Under the pieces are notes generated by a model, which saw only the letters and a list, made by a program, of their open reading frames with translations, was not told where the DNA came from and ran no database searches. A DNA stretch of 64,000 bases from an uncultured Flavobacteriaceae bacterium (GTDB lineage Bacteria > Bacteroidota > Bacteroidia > Flavobacteriales > Flavobacteriaceae): assembly GCA_947486785.1 (NCBI GenBank), contig CANKUU010000003.1, positions 152,786 to 216,785 of the forward strand, written 5' to 3'. Shown here one piece after another: positions 1-8,602 of the stretch. The translations under genes were made by a program, and so were the position numbers. Position 1 is the stretch's first letter. Each line of letters starts with the position of its first letter.

Positions 1-1
1 T

Positions 2-178
2 TATGGTTTGGTTCATGGCATTCAACGTACTTACCCAAAAGGATTTAATTTTACTGCTGAAATAGGAGCAGGGTATTACAAAGGAGATGGAGTTTTTTCT
101 GGGTTTGGCCCGCTGGTAAATATTAACATAGGCTGGGTCGCCACTAAGCGAAAGTCAAGAAAGCCGGTATTTCATTAA
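2..178 (+). CDS. C-terminal fragment of an outer-membrane beta-barrel protein
   Basis: The frame is open from the left edge to a TAA at 176-178 and gives 58 residues. Glycine and aromatic residues alternate with polar ones (FNFTAEIGAGYYKGDG, then GPLVNINIGW), as in the last strands of a small outer-membrane barrel. The tail is basic (KRKSRKPVFH), so it does not end in the usual terminal aromatic followed directly by the stop. The start lies outside the window and the family cannot be named from this fragment. Confidence 0.55.
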   Translation, partial: YGLVHGIQRTYPKGFNFTAEIGAGYYKGDGVFSGFGPLVNINIGWVATKRKSRKPVFH

Positions 179-579
179 TTTAAACCATAGTATTTAATTT
201 TTACAATTTAATTTATTTGCCAAACCAGATCGTAATATAAAGAGATCACTACTTTAAAGAGCTTATTTCTCTTAACTAAGTGTAATAAGAAGCAAATTAT
301 TGGATATATCTTTGTTTCTAAAGGCTAGTTTCTAGCAGTCATAAACCATAAAGATGTTTTTGTTTGCTTGAAAGGTAAAATGGTTTTTTGGAGGTTAATT
401 TTGGTAAAGAAATCAGATTTATTTCGTCTACTCGAATCGCTTGTCTAATTTTCAAATGAATATAAGTGCCTTAAAATCAGTAATATTAAAATAATATAAC
501 TTTGTCGAATCAACAGAAAAATAGCAGTATCTTTGCGCGCTGAAAATAGTGTTTATTTTGCTATTTAAAATTAAGAATT
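179..579. other. Gene-free spacer upstream of typA
   Basis: This is about 400 bases of AT-rich sequence with no supportable reading frame. It holds three matches to the Bacteroidota -7 element TAnnTTTG: TATCTTTG at 307-314, TAACTTTG at 497-504 and TATCTTTG at 528-535. The last is best placed for typA. The first has no gene close behind it and could drive a short untranslated RNA or be chance. Confidence 0.5.
528..535 (+). promoter_or_regulatory. Putative -7 promoter element of typA
   Basis: TATCTTTG matches the Bacteroidota consensus TAnnTTTG. A TTTG at 501-504, 23 bases upstream, could be the -33 element. Transcription would start near 541-543, leaving a leader of about 38 bases before the typA ATG. 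Confidence 0.55.
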
Positions 580-2379
580 ATGCCAGTTACAAAAAACATT
601 GCCATTATTGCCCACGTCGATCACGGAAAAACAACCTTGGTTGATAAGATTATGTATCATTGCCAACTTTTTCGCGAGAATCAGAATACAGGTGATCTTA
701 TTCTTGATAATAATGATTTAGAACGTGAGAGAGGAATTACGATTACTTCAAAAAACGTTTCTGTAGTTTACAAAGAAACTAAAATTAACATTATTGATAC
801 ACCTGGTCACGCAGATTTTGGTGGTGAAGTAGAGCGTGTTTTAAACATGGCTGATGGTGTTTTGTTATTGGTTGATGCTTTTGAAGGACCTATGCCTCAA
901 ACGCGTTTTGTGCTTCAAAAAGCAATAGACCTTGGTTTAAAACCTTGTGTGGTTATTAACAAGGTAGACAAAGAGAATTGTACTCCAGATGAAGTACATG
1001 AAAAGGTTTTTGACTTGATGTTTGAGTTAGGTGCTGAGGAGTGGCAGCTAGATTTTCCGACGGTTTACGGCTCCGCTAAGAACAATTGGATGAGCAATGA
1101 TTGGAAAGACGAAACTGAAAATATTGAGCCACTATTAGATATGGTGGTTGAGCATATACCAACTTTTGAACCAAAGGAAGGAAATACTCAATTGCTAATT
1201 ACCTCTTTAGATTTTTCATCTTTTACAGGCAGAATAGCTATAGGTAGATTAATACGAGGAGGTCTTAAAGAAGGACAGCAAATTTCTTTAGTAAAAAGAG
1301 ATGGAAGTATTGTAAAATCTAAAATTAAAGAGCTTTTTGTTTTTGAAGGTTTAGGGCGTAAAAAAGTACAAGAGGTAATTACTGGTGATATTTGTGCCCT
1401 AGTAGGGGTAGAAGGTTTTGAGATTGGCGATACGGTTGCAGATTTAGAAAACCCCGAGGGCTTAAAAACAATTGCTATTGATGAGCCTACTATGAGTATG
1501 CTTTTTACTATTAATGATAGTCCGTTTTTTGGTCAAGATGGTAAATTTGTAACATCGCGTCATATTAAAGAGCGTTTAGAGCGTGAGTTAGAAAAGAATT
1601 TGGCTTTACGTGTAAATGAAACGGATAGCGCAGATAAATTTTTAGTATTCGGCCGTGGGGTATTACACCTTTCTGTTTTAATCGAAACAATGCGTCGCGA
1701 AGGCTATGAGTTACAAATAGGACAACCACAGGTAATTATCAAAGAGATTGATGGTGTTAAATGTGAGCCTATTGAAAGCTTAACTATAGATTTACCAGAA
1801 ACAGTTTCTGGTAGAGCGGTTGAAATGGTATCTATTCGAAAAGGAGAGATGACCAGTATGGAAGCAAAAGGAGATCGAATGGTTTGTGAATTTTTAATTC
1901 CTTCAAGAGGTATTATTGGTTTACGTAATCAATTGTTAACTGCTACAGCTGGTGAAGCAATTATGGCTCATCGATTTTTAGAGTATCAACCTATGAAAGG
2001 GGAAATTCCACAAAGACAGAACGGTTCTTTAGTTTCAATGGAAAAAGGTAAAGCAATTCCTTATTCTATTGATAAATTACAAGACAGAGGAAAGTTTTTT
2101 GTAGATCCAGGAGAAGATATTTATGAAGGTCAGGTAATTGGTGAAAATTCAAGAGGTGATGATATGACCATCAATATCACTAAAACTAAAAAACTTTCAA
2201 ACGTTCGTTCTTCAGGTGCAGATGATAAAGCGAAAATTGTACCAGCGATTAAATTCTCTTTAGAAGAAGCCTTAGAATATATTCAAAAAGATGAGTATGT
2301 TGAGGTAACTCCTAATCATCTGAGATTACGTAAAATTCACTTGACAGAAGTAGATCGAAAGCGTAACAAAATTGCTTAA
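580..2379 (+). CDS. typA: Ribosome-associated translational GTPase TypA/BipA
   Basis: This 599-aa protein has the full set of translation-factor G motifs: AHVDHGKT at residues 11-18, RGITI at 51-55, DTPGHADF at 73-80 and NKVD at 127-130. Elongation-factor-like domains follow, then the TypA-specific C-terminal part (SRGIIGLRNQ region). Length matches the family (about 600 aa). TypA binds 70S ribosomes and helps 50S assembly and stress or cold adaptation. It stands alone between its own promoter and a strong terminator. The ATG at 580 begins directly at the conserved N terminus. Confidence 0.97.
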   Translation: MPVTKNIAIIAHVDHGKTTLVDKIMYHCQLFRENQNTGDLILDNNDLERERGITITSKNVSVVYKETKINIIDTPGHADFGGEVERVLNMADGVLLLVDAFEGPMPQTRFVLQKAIDLGLKPCVVINKVDKENCTPDEVHEKVFDLMFELGAEEWQLDFPTVYGSAKNNWMSNDWKDETENIEPLLDMVVEHIPTFEPKEGNTQLLITSLDFSSFTGRIAIGRLIRGGLKEGQQISLVKRDGSIVKSKIKELFVFEGLGRKKVQEVITGDICALVGVEGFEIGDTVADLENPEGLKTIAIDEPTMSMLFTINDSPFFGQDGKFVTSRHIKERLERELEKNLALRVNETDSADKFLVFGRGVLHLSVLIETMRREGYELQIGQPQVIIKEIDGVKCEPIESLTIDLPETVSGRAVEMVSIRKGEMTSMEAKGDRMVCEFLIPSRGIIGLRNQLLTATAGEAIMAHRFLEYQPMKGEIPQRQNGSLVSMEKGKAIPYSIDKLQDRGKFFVDPGEDIYEGQVIGENSRGDDMTINITKTKKLSNVRSSGADDKAKIVPAIKFSLEEALEYIQKDEYVEVTPNHLRLRKIHLTEVDRKRNKIA

Positions 2380-2401
2380 ATAGATTTAATTCATAAAAAA
2401 A

Positions 2402-2435
2402 AGCCCCAAACTTAATTTCAGTTTGGGGCTTTTTT
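2402..2435 (+). terminator. Rho-independent terminator after typA
   Basis: A perfect 11-bp stem (AGCCCCAAACT at 2402-2412, AGTTTGGGGCT at 2420-2430) with a 7-base loop is followed by a T run and preceded by an A run. It begins 22 bases after the typA stop. Confidence 0.9.
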
Positions 2436-2639
2436 GTTTTTATTTAGGTAGTTTAATCTATTGATTTACAGGCATTTTTTTTTGAATAAACCACACCAAA
2501 TATAGATCTATAGTTCAACAAGTGAGGTAGTATGTGTTTAGCTATGATACCAAGATTCAACAATTTATAGCACAGATTTTCTTTCATATTACAAACAGAA
2601 GATTTTAACCTTTTTTCATTCGTTTTATACAAGGTGATT

Positions 2640-3230
2640 TGGGCTAAAGAGAAGTGACATATCATGGAACTATGGTAAATGCCTTTGGTTTGGTAGAACA
2701 GCTCAACGGTAATATAGATTATCAGTTCTTTAGCCCGATTCATCATGGTAATGAGCGTCTTGGTAGCTATAGGGATGACAGTAAGACTCGCTGCTAACAT
2801 GCCAAAACTCGCGATATCGACAACCTACAGTAAGTTTTGTTCTATTCTTGGTAGCTTCACATACCGGAGAAGCATAGTATGGTGATAGATGTCACCTGTT
2901 ACTAGAGTCAACTTTCATACCCTACCAACGAAAAGCTTTCATGAGAATGTGTGGTTGAAGCTACCGTCAACTAAAGATCATTTGCAATGTCTTGGGTATA
3001 AAACACCTCGTAGCAAGTATTTTGAAATGGAAAAGGCACAATATATCCTTTAGCAAAATGCACCACGATACAAAAGCCAGATTGGCAGGGGCAGATGCCA
3101 TATAAACGGCCATGTGAGCAGCAGGTTCTCTTGCGGAATCATCGAGATTGGAAGGAGAATGACAAGGGGCCTACAGTAGGTGGCCTAAACAAAAATTAAA
3201 AACAGCAACAGGGGATAATAGGCTTCAAAC
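2640..3230 (+). pseudogene. Decayed sequence with an IS3-like transposase tail
   Basis: This stretch has no intact gene. The frame 2889-3053 reads through NVWLKLPSTKDHLQCLGYKT and then PRSKYFEMEKA before a TAG. That resembles the C-terminal end of IS3-type integrase-core transposases, where an RPHxSLGYKTP-like motif lies near the end of the protein. No DDE triad or flanking inverted repeats could be traced. A 115-codon minus-strand frame at 2453-2800 overlaps it but looks accidental. The reading as insertion-sequence debris is an inference from one short motif. Confidence 0.35.
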
Positions 3231-3287
3231 CTCACCAAAATCAAGTTTCAAATCCATAGTACTGAAAAATGGTCTTGCATAAACATA

Positions 3288-3323
3288 AAAAATGCCCCAA
3301 AAAATAAATCCAGAGGCATTTTT
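3288..3323 (-). terminator. Putative terminator downstream of the glucokinase gene
   Basis: AAAAATGCC (3288-3296) pairs with GGCATTTTT (3315-3323) across an 18-base loop. Read on the minus strand it ends in a T run, about 60 bases past the restored stop of the kinase gene. Confidence 0.5.
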
Positions 3324-3383
3324 AATAAATTCTATTTTTAAAAATTGGGTTACTCTTTAAGGTGCCTATTAAGTAGTATTTCG

Positions 3384-4119
3384 CTATTGTAATGCTGCCG
3401 CGGCAGCACCCACAATACCAGCGTGATTTCTCAATTCAGCCGCAATTACTGGGGTTTCTATGGTAATACATTCTTTAAATTTATCAAAATCTTTAGAAGC
3501 GCCACCCCCCCAAAATAATTAAATTTGGTGCGATAATAAGTTCAACATATTTTAGAAATTTATTAAAGCGTTTTCCCCATTCTAAATACGAGAGGTTGTC
3601 TCGAGTTTTAGCAGAATCTGCAGCCCATAGCTCAATTTTCTTAAATTTCTTATAAGGTATTTGCCCAAGCTCAAAATTTGGAATTAATTCGCCATTTAAA
3701 AAAGCACTACTTCCAAGCCCGGTACCAATAGTAATCATTACGACAAAACCTTTTTTGCCTTTTCCTATACCATAATTCATGCTTGCATAGCCAGCAGCAT
3801 CAGCATCGTTTACAACGGTAGTAGGCAATCCTGTTGCTTTACTAAAGAGCTCTACTACGTTTAAACCGAGCCATTTTTTATGTAGATTACCGGGAGATTT
3901 GCAGATGCCGTTTTTTATAACTGTAGGGAAACCTATACCTACTGGACCTTTGTGGTCAAAGTGTTTTACAATTTTAGCGACTACCTCGGCCATATCTTTG
4001 GGCTTTCGTCCTTCGGGGGTTGGTATCCTATGTCTTTTTGTGGTCATTTCTCCAGTTTTGGAGTTTACTAAAGCACCTTTTATACCAGATCCACCTATAT
4101 CTATTCCTAATACTTCCAT
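3384..4119 (-). pseudogene. ppgK: ROK-family polyphosphate glucokinase-like gene with a frameshift
   Basis: The N-terminal part carries the ROK phosphate-binding motif GIDIGGSGIKGA, a central VNDADAAG and the GTGLGSS loop, as in the short polyphosphate/ATP glucokinases that phosphorylate glucose. The frame as written stops soon after LIILGGW. A run of seven G (plus-strand C run 3505-3511) lies exactly there. Removing one base restores GGGASKDFDKFKECI and a typical ROK ending (AAELRNHAGIVGAAAALQ) up to a TAG at 3384-3386, for about 244 aa, the normal length. An ATG at 4119 begins at MEVLGIDIGG; a TTG five codons upstream is less likely. The shift may be a sequencing error, a real mutation or a slippage switch. 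Confidence 0.75.
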
Positions 4120-4220
4120 GAGCTGTTTTAACAATTCGATAGTAAAAGTAACAAAATCTTTTGTGAGCTGTTTACCTAATCGTTATTGAACTTATTTTCT
4201 TGTTTTAAAATTAGCGATAC

Positions 4221-5036
4221 TTAATTTAATTCTCCCTTTTCTTTTAAAAAATCAAAAATTATTTTATCCACTTCAGATACTTTTTCTTTGTCGCTATAAT
4301 TTAGCCAAACCATTTCTTCAATTTCTGAATTTGGGTTTAAATCACCAATATAATTTGCTTTGTAGCAGCGCATTCTAACTAAAATTCCTTTTTTATGATG
4401 GTCTGCCTGAGCTTCAAAAACACCCATAAATTGTAAAGAGGATAATTGAATTTGTACGCTTAACTCCTCTTTTATTTCACGAGAGAGTGTTTCTGCGTCG
4501 GTTTCTCCGTCTTCTCTCTTTCCTCCAGGAATATAGAAGCAACTTCTACCTTTGCTTCTTGTACTTAGTAGTTTTCCGTCAACTAAATGAATCCATGCAA
4601 TTTTATCAATAATCTGTTCCGAGGGCTCAACGTAATAGTCGATTGAGTTTAAGGAGTGATTAGGATCGATACGATCTAAAATAGCATCAATAAATCTTCC
4701 AAAAGAATTAAGAGTGTTCAACTGTTTATTTCTGCCTAATGCACTAGAGATAGTTTCATCTCGGTTACCGAATTTATACCCCATTTTATTTATCCAGATC
4801 GTATTTAGTAATTGAGCCATAAGTACATTGCCTAATTGGTCTATTGAAATGGCAATTTGAAGTAGGTATGTGCTAAGTCCCCCAATACCCTTTTTGAGTA
4901 TCGATTTGCATAGGCCAAAGATAAAACCAAGAGGAGCGGTAATGATTAAAAGAATTATAGAGATAACGAAAAGTAGAATACCAATTGCTGGGTGCCCTTT
5001 TTTTGTAGCAGGATAGCGTTGTGTTTTTATTGACAT
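4221..5036 (-). CDS. Nudix hydrolase with N-terminal membrane-associated extension
   Basis: The 271-aa product has two parts. Residues 140-270 form a Nudix domain with the box G172-x5-E178-x7-REIKEELSV, fitting GX5EX7REUXEEXGU except that the late Gly is Ser193. Such enzymes hydrolyse nucleoside diphosphates linked to another moiety; the substrate cannot be read from sequence. Residues 17-47 are a hydrophobic segment, followed by a region with SIDQLGN, DETISSALG and DRIDPNHSLNSI. From memory, this resembles small proteins found in proteobacterial phages. The gene stands alone, about 100 bases upstream of the kinase and divergent from marC. Confidence 0.8.
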   Translation of the reverse strand: MSIKTQRYPATKKGHPAIGILLFVISIILLIITAPLGFIFGLCKSILKKGIGGLSTYLLQIAISIDQLGNVLMAQLLNTIWINKMGYKFGNRDETISSALGRNKQLNTLNSFGRFIDAILDRIDPNHSLNSIDYYVEPSEQIIDKIAWIHLVDGKLLSTRSKGRSCFYIPGGKREDGETDAETLSREIKEELSVQIQLSSLQFMGVFEAQADHHKKGILVRMRCYKANYIGDLNPNSEIEEMVWLNYSDKEKVSEVDKIIFDFLKEKGELN

Positions 5037-5150
5037 AATTTACAAGGATGCTTTAAATTTTACTAAAGTCTTACTTTAAAGCTAAATTTTAAAACGTTAG
5101 TTTTAATTTTTGTTTAATTAGTCTAATTTTGACTTAAAAATCATAATAAT

Positions 5151-5747
5151 TTGAATGATTTAGGTAGTTCTATATTGTCGACAGCTTTGTTGTTATTTTT
5201 TTTGATGGACCCCTTGGGTAATATACCCGTTTTGTTATCTGTTTTAAAAGGTATTCCGCCAAAACGGCAACGATTCATTATTATACGCGATTTACTGATA
5301 GCACTTGTCATATTAATAATTTTTCTTTTCGCAGGTGAGCGAATACTTAATTTCTTGCATCTACAAAAAGAGTCTGTAACAATTGCTGGTGGCATAATAC
5401 TTTTGATAATTGGTTTACGATTAATTTTTCCAAACCAAGATGGAGTTATGGGAAAACAACCAGGTGGAGAGCCATTTATTGTGCCAATTGCAATACCAAT
5501 GATTGCTGGCCCATCAGTTTTAGCAATGTTAATGTTGTTAACTCAGAATAGTGATGATCCAATTCAAAATTGGCTTTTTGCCCTTTTGTTAGCTTGGGGT
5601 ACTGTCGCTATCATATTATTATGTGCACCTTTCTTTTATAAAATATTACGAGAAAGGGGTTTGCACGCGATAGAAAGGTTAATGGGTATGATTTTAGTGA
5701 TGATGGCAGTACAGATGCTAATAAACGGTATAAAAATACTTTTTTAA
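5151..5747 (+). CDS. MarC-family integral membrane protein
   Basis: This 198-aa, very hydrophobic protein has about six membrane segments and the family features DPLGNIPVLLSVLKG near the N terminus and PIAIPMIAGPSVLAMLML in the middle. MarC proteins sit in the inner membrane; despite the name (multiple antibiotic resistance) their transport substrate is unknown. There is no in-frame ATG before the first conserved segment. An in-frame TGA lies at 5130-5132, so the TTG at 5151 is the likely start. Confidence 0.85.
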   Translation: MNDLGSSILSTALLLFFLMDPLGNIPVLLSVLKGIPPKRQRFIIIRDLLIALVILIIFLFAGERILNFLHLQKESVTIAGGIILLIIGLRLIFPNQDGVMGKQPGGEPFIVPIAIPMIAGPSVLAMLMLLTQNSDDPIQNWLFALLLAWGTVAIILLCAPFFYKILRERGLHAIERLMGMILVMMAVQMLINGIKILF

Positions 5748-6184
5748 CAACACATGGTTGCATTTGTATCTGTAATTGGGTTAGCAGTAAATTAAATTGC
5801 ATTGATTTTTAGTTTCGCCGCATTGCGTTACTAATTTTATATATCATTAAATTAATCAACACATTCGAACGATTTTGTTTTGATAATTTTAGAAGCTTTT
5901 TGTTTTTACTAATACCAAGGTGAAATAGAACCAGGGTTTAGTTTTTTATTTTTAGAGTAATTTTTAAATATAATCGAATACTAAAAAGTAATTTAAATCA
6001 TCTTTTGTGGGTACTTCTACCACCCTCTCAACATCCTCTATCTTTTCAGCCTCTTTTATTTTGGTTTTAATACGGGAGCATAAAGAGATTATTGCTAAAC
6101 AGCTCGCAGCACGGCCTATATAAAGGAGCGATAGGAAATATGCAGCAATTAGTAAATTCTGTAAATCGGTTTTAAATTAAAAAA
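5748..6184. other. Gene-free stretch with one suggestive open frame
   Basis: No convincing gene is present. A minus-strand frame at 5964-6176 is open for about 70 codons and reads as a hydrophobic stretch (LLIAAYFLSLLYIGRAASCL) followed by a charged tail (KTKIKEAEKIEDVERVVEV). It has no ATG, GTG or well-placed TTG and lies behind the terminator of the next gene. It could be the remnant of a small membrane protein. Confidence 0.35.
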
Positions 6185-6215
6185 AAAACGATCATTACAA
6201 AAGAATGATCGTTTT
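6185..6215 (-). terminator. Rho-independent terminator of the 6239-7801 gene
   Basis: A perfect 12-bp stem (AAAACGATCATT, 6185-6196, with AATGATCGTTTT, 6204-6215) encloses a 7-base loop. On the minus strand it ends in an uninterrupted T run formed by the A run starting near 6179. Confidence 0.88.
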
Positions 6216-6238
6216 AGTATTACTTCCGTAAAGCTATT

Positions 6239-7801
6239 TTATTTAGCCATAATACATTCATCTAATGCTTTGCAAAAAGCTGAAAGACTTTCCTTTGTGT
6301 TTTTATATTCGCCAGCTTCTACTTTAGCTTTTAGAGAATCACAATTGACACAGAAACTTGCTAGTTTTTTGTTGAAGCCGAAAACAAATTCTTTGTTCAT
6401 AGTAGAAATGCCTTCTGTTTCACTTTTTAAAAATATTACATATTCTTTACCCATGTGCTCATATAGACTAACGTTTTTACCATCGTAAACACTTTTTGCG
6501 AATTTTGGAGAAGCATCTTTTGTATTTGCTATAATTGAAACAAATGTGATTACATCATAAGTATCACCCGTAGTTAAAACCATTTTTTTGTGGTCTTTGG
6601 CTAAAATTTCTGATAGATTTCCTGCGGTGTCATCTATCATGGCATTGGCACTCATATTTTTTAGTCTATCTGCATTAATAGCGGTTTGTAAGGTGTCATT
6701 TGAAGCGTTAATAAGAAATGCAATTAATTTTTCTGATTCTTCTTTTGGTGTTCCGGCCATTATAACTTGTTGTATTTGAACCTCGGGCTCTGCACTAAGA
6801 TCTTCAGTAATTACTTCAAAATGTCTTGTTTTTAGTTCATTGATTTTTAATCTTTCTTTTAATTGGTTGATTTCAGAAATAAAACGTTTACCATCTTTTG
6901 TGTCATAACCATTGGCTATAAGCTTTTCAGCATACGCTTTTGATTTGTCAAACTGCTCCAAATGATAGTAAATTTGTGCGTTGTTGTAGTAAGAAGCGTA
7001 GCGAACTTTTCTGTGTTTTTTATCTTCTTTTGTGTAACGAGCGGCTACGTTATCAAAATATTCAATCCATGGTTGAACTTCTTGTGCAATTTCATCAAGA
7101 GGTAAATCATATTGCATTTTGTTAAAAATTGTTTTTAAGGCAGAACTTGCTTCTTGATGTTTGCTAAATTCGGGGTGTTTTTGTGTGGCAATTATCCAGA
7201 ACTTCTCTGATCTTTCGGTAGTTCTTGGTACATACCCATACATACGGTTAACCCCATTATTGGCACTATTTATAAAATAGTTACGATGGTCAACACGATA
7301 ATTGTCACGAATATTGTGGCGGTTGTTGTTATAATACTTACTTGCGGCATAACTACTGTTAAAATCTTTACTATGATACTTCGAACTTGTTGAAAAATTA
7401 GATGAAAAAGTATCACCAGTTTCCGTATTTGTGGTTGTTAATGTAGCTGTAGATTTATAGTCAACCACTGCTGAATAGAGAAAGTAGGTTTTAATGACGT
7501 TTCCATCTTTGTCTTTTTCTTCCCTTTTTCTTTTTCGTATATCTACCTCTCTAATTTTAGTGCCATGAAAATCAAACCGAAAATCTAAGGTGGCATTCGA
7601 ATTCAATCGTGAAAACCCTGAAAGATTAATACCTCGTTCGTTAGAACTGTAGGTTCTTTTTGCATTATCAAGTATAGGATTGCTAGGTAAACGTACATAA
7701 GAGACCTTAAAGTATTCTTTATCTAAATTAGCTCGCTGTGCAATTAAAGATGTTGTTGCTAAATAGCCTAGAAATAATGTTAATAGTAGTTTTCTTTTCA
7801 T
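6239..7801 (-). CDS. Secreted protein of unknown function
   Basis: I do not recognise this 520-aa protein. It starts with a signal peptide (MKRKLLLTLFLGYLATTSLIAQ). Next comes a beta-rich, Ser/Thr/Asn/Tyr-rich region to about residue 200 that looks extracellular or periplasmic. A stretch around 265-300 (YASYYNNAQIYYHLEQFDKS) resembles a single TPR-like helical pair. The C-terminal third is mixed alpha/beta and ends in a Cys-containing segment (FCVNCDSLKAKVEAG, then FCKALDECIMAK). No catalytic motif or T9SS sorting domain is visible. It is a single-gene unit with its own terminator. Confidence 0.75.
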   Translation of the reverse strand: MKRKLLLTLFLGYLATTSLIAQRANLDKEYFKVSYVRLPSNPILDNAKRTYSSNERGINLSGFSRLNSNATLDFRFDFHGTKIREVDIRKRKREEKDKDGNVIKTYFLYSAVVDYKSTATLTTTNTETGDTFSSNFSTSSKYHSKDFNSSYAASKYYNNNRHNIRDNYRVDHRNYFINSANNGVNRMYGYVPRTTERSEKFWIIATQKHPEFSKHQEASSALKTIFNKMQYDLPLDEIAQEVQPWIEYFDNVAARYTKEDKKHRKVRYASYYNNAQIYYHLEQFDKSKAYAEKLIANGYDTKDGKRFISEINQLKERLKINELKTRHFEVITEDLSAEPEVQIQQVIMAGTPKEESEKLIAFLINASNDTLQTAINADRLKNMSANAMIDDTAGNLSEILAKDHKKMVLTTGDTYDVITFVSIIANTKDASPKFAKSVYDGKNVSLYEHMGKEYVIFLKSETEGISTMNKEFVFGFNKKLASFCVNCDSLKAKVEAGEYKNTKESLSAFCKALDECIMAK

Positions 7802-8602
7802 GTTGAGGTTATTTAAAGTGTAAAAACGTATTGAAGATATTTTTAGTATAAATACCTGTTACTCATTTATTAACCGCAGTTAGTTTTTCTTTTGTTCATC
7901 GGTTTATTAAAAACGAAGAAATTTAAGTATTGGATCATTGTAAAAGAGGTTTTTTGAGAGCGTAATCTTGTAGTTAAACCTCAGAAAAATTGAGCATGAT
8001 GGGTTGTTCATAAGAAATGACCCTCTAATGGAGAGAAATTAGTTTCAATCCTCTTTCTTATATTTCCTTTCGTCTTTTTAAAAGGCACCTACCTATATTG
8101 TTTTTTTTTAGCATTCGAATAAACCAATTAATATTTGAATGTGTATGAATATCTATCTGATTATCAGCGCTTTTTTAATATGTATCACCGATTTATGTGC
8201 GATTTTTAAAGGGTGTTTTATATCTTTCAAATACTTAGTATTCTGAATAGGTGCAGGAGCTAAATCAAAAGAATGATACCCAATATTTTTGTCACAAATG
8301 ACATGAAATTTAGATCCAAAATACTTGCTTTTATGGGAAGTACGAAGTGGAAATGTAGAATGAATATGAAAAGTAGAACATCTATTTTAATGTGTAGTTC
8401 TTGCATATTTGCAAATAGGTATTGGCGTAGAAGCTACCACAAAAATAGCTGTAAACTCAGTAAACATTTCGCAACAGTATTTTCTAATGAATTCTGTGTA
8501 AGTAAATAGTTTTTTTGTCTTTTATTATAGACACTATTGTTTCGACAAAAGTCAACTATGAATAACCCTAAATGTACATGCATTAAGCGACTTTTTACCA
8601 CT
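7802..8602. other. 800-base gene-free region
   Basis: This AT-rich stretch lies between the secreted protein and the ftsE-like gene. The longest frame, 78 codons at 8273-8509, has Cys/Ser/Lys-rich random-looking composition and no recognisable start context, so I do not call it. No RNA gene, repeat or clear promoter was found. It may be decayed coding sequence. Confidence 0.4.

Noticed and set aside
2453..2800. 115-codon minus-strand frame
   Set aside because: It overlaps the decayed region, has no recognisable domain and crosses sequence that looks protein-like on the other strand.
8273..8509. 78-codon plus-strand frame
   Set aside because: Composition looks random (Cys, Ser and Lys clusters) and there is no promoter or start context.
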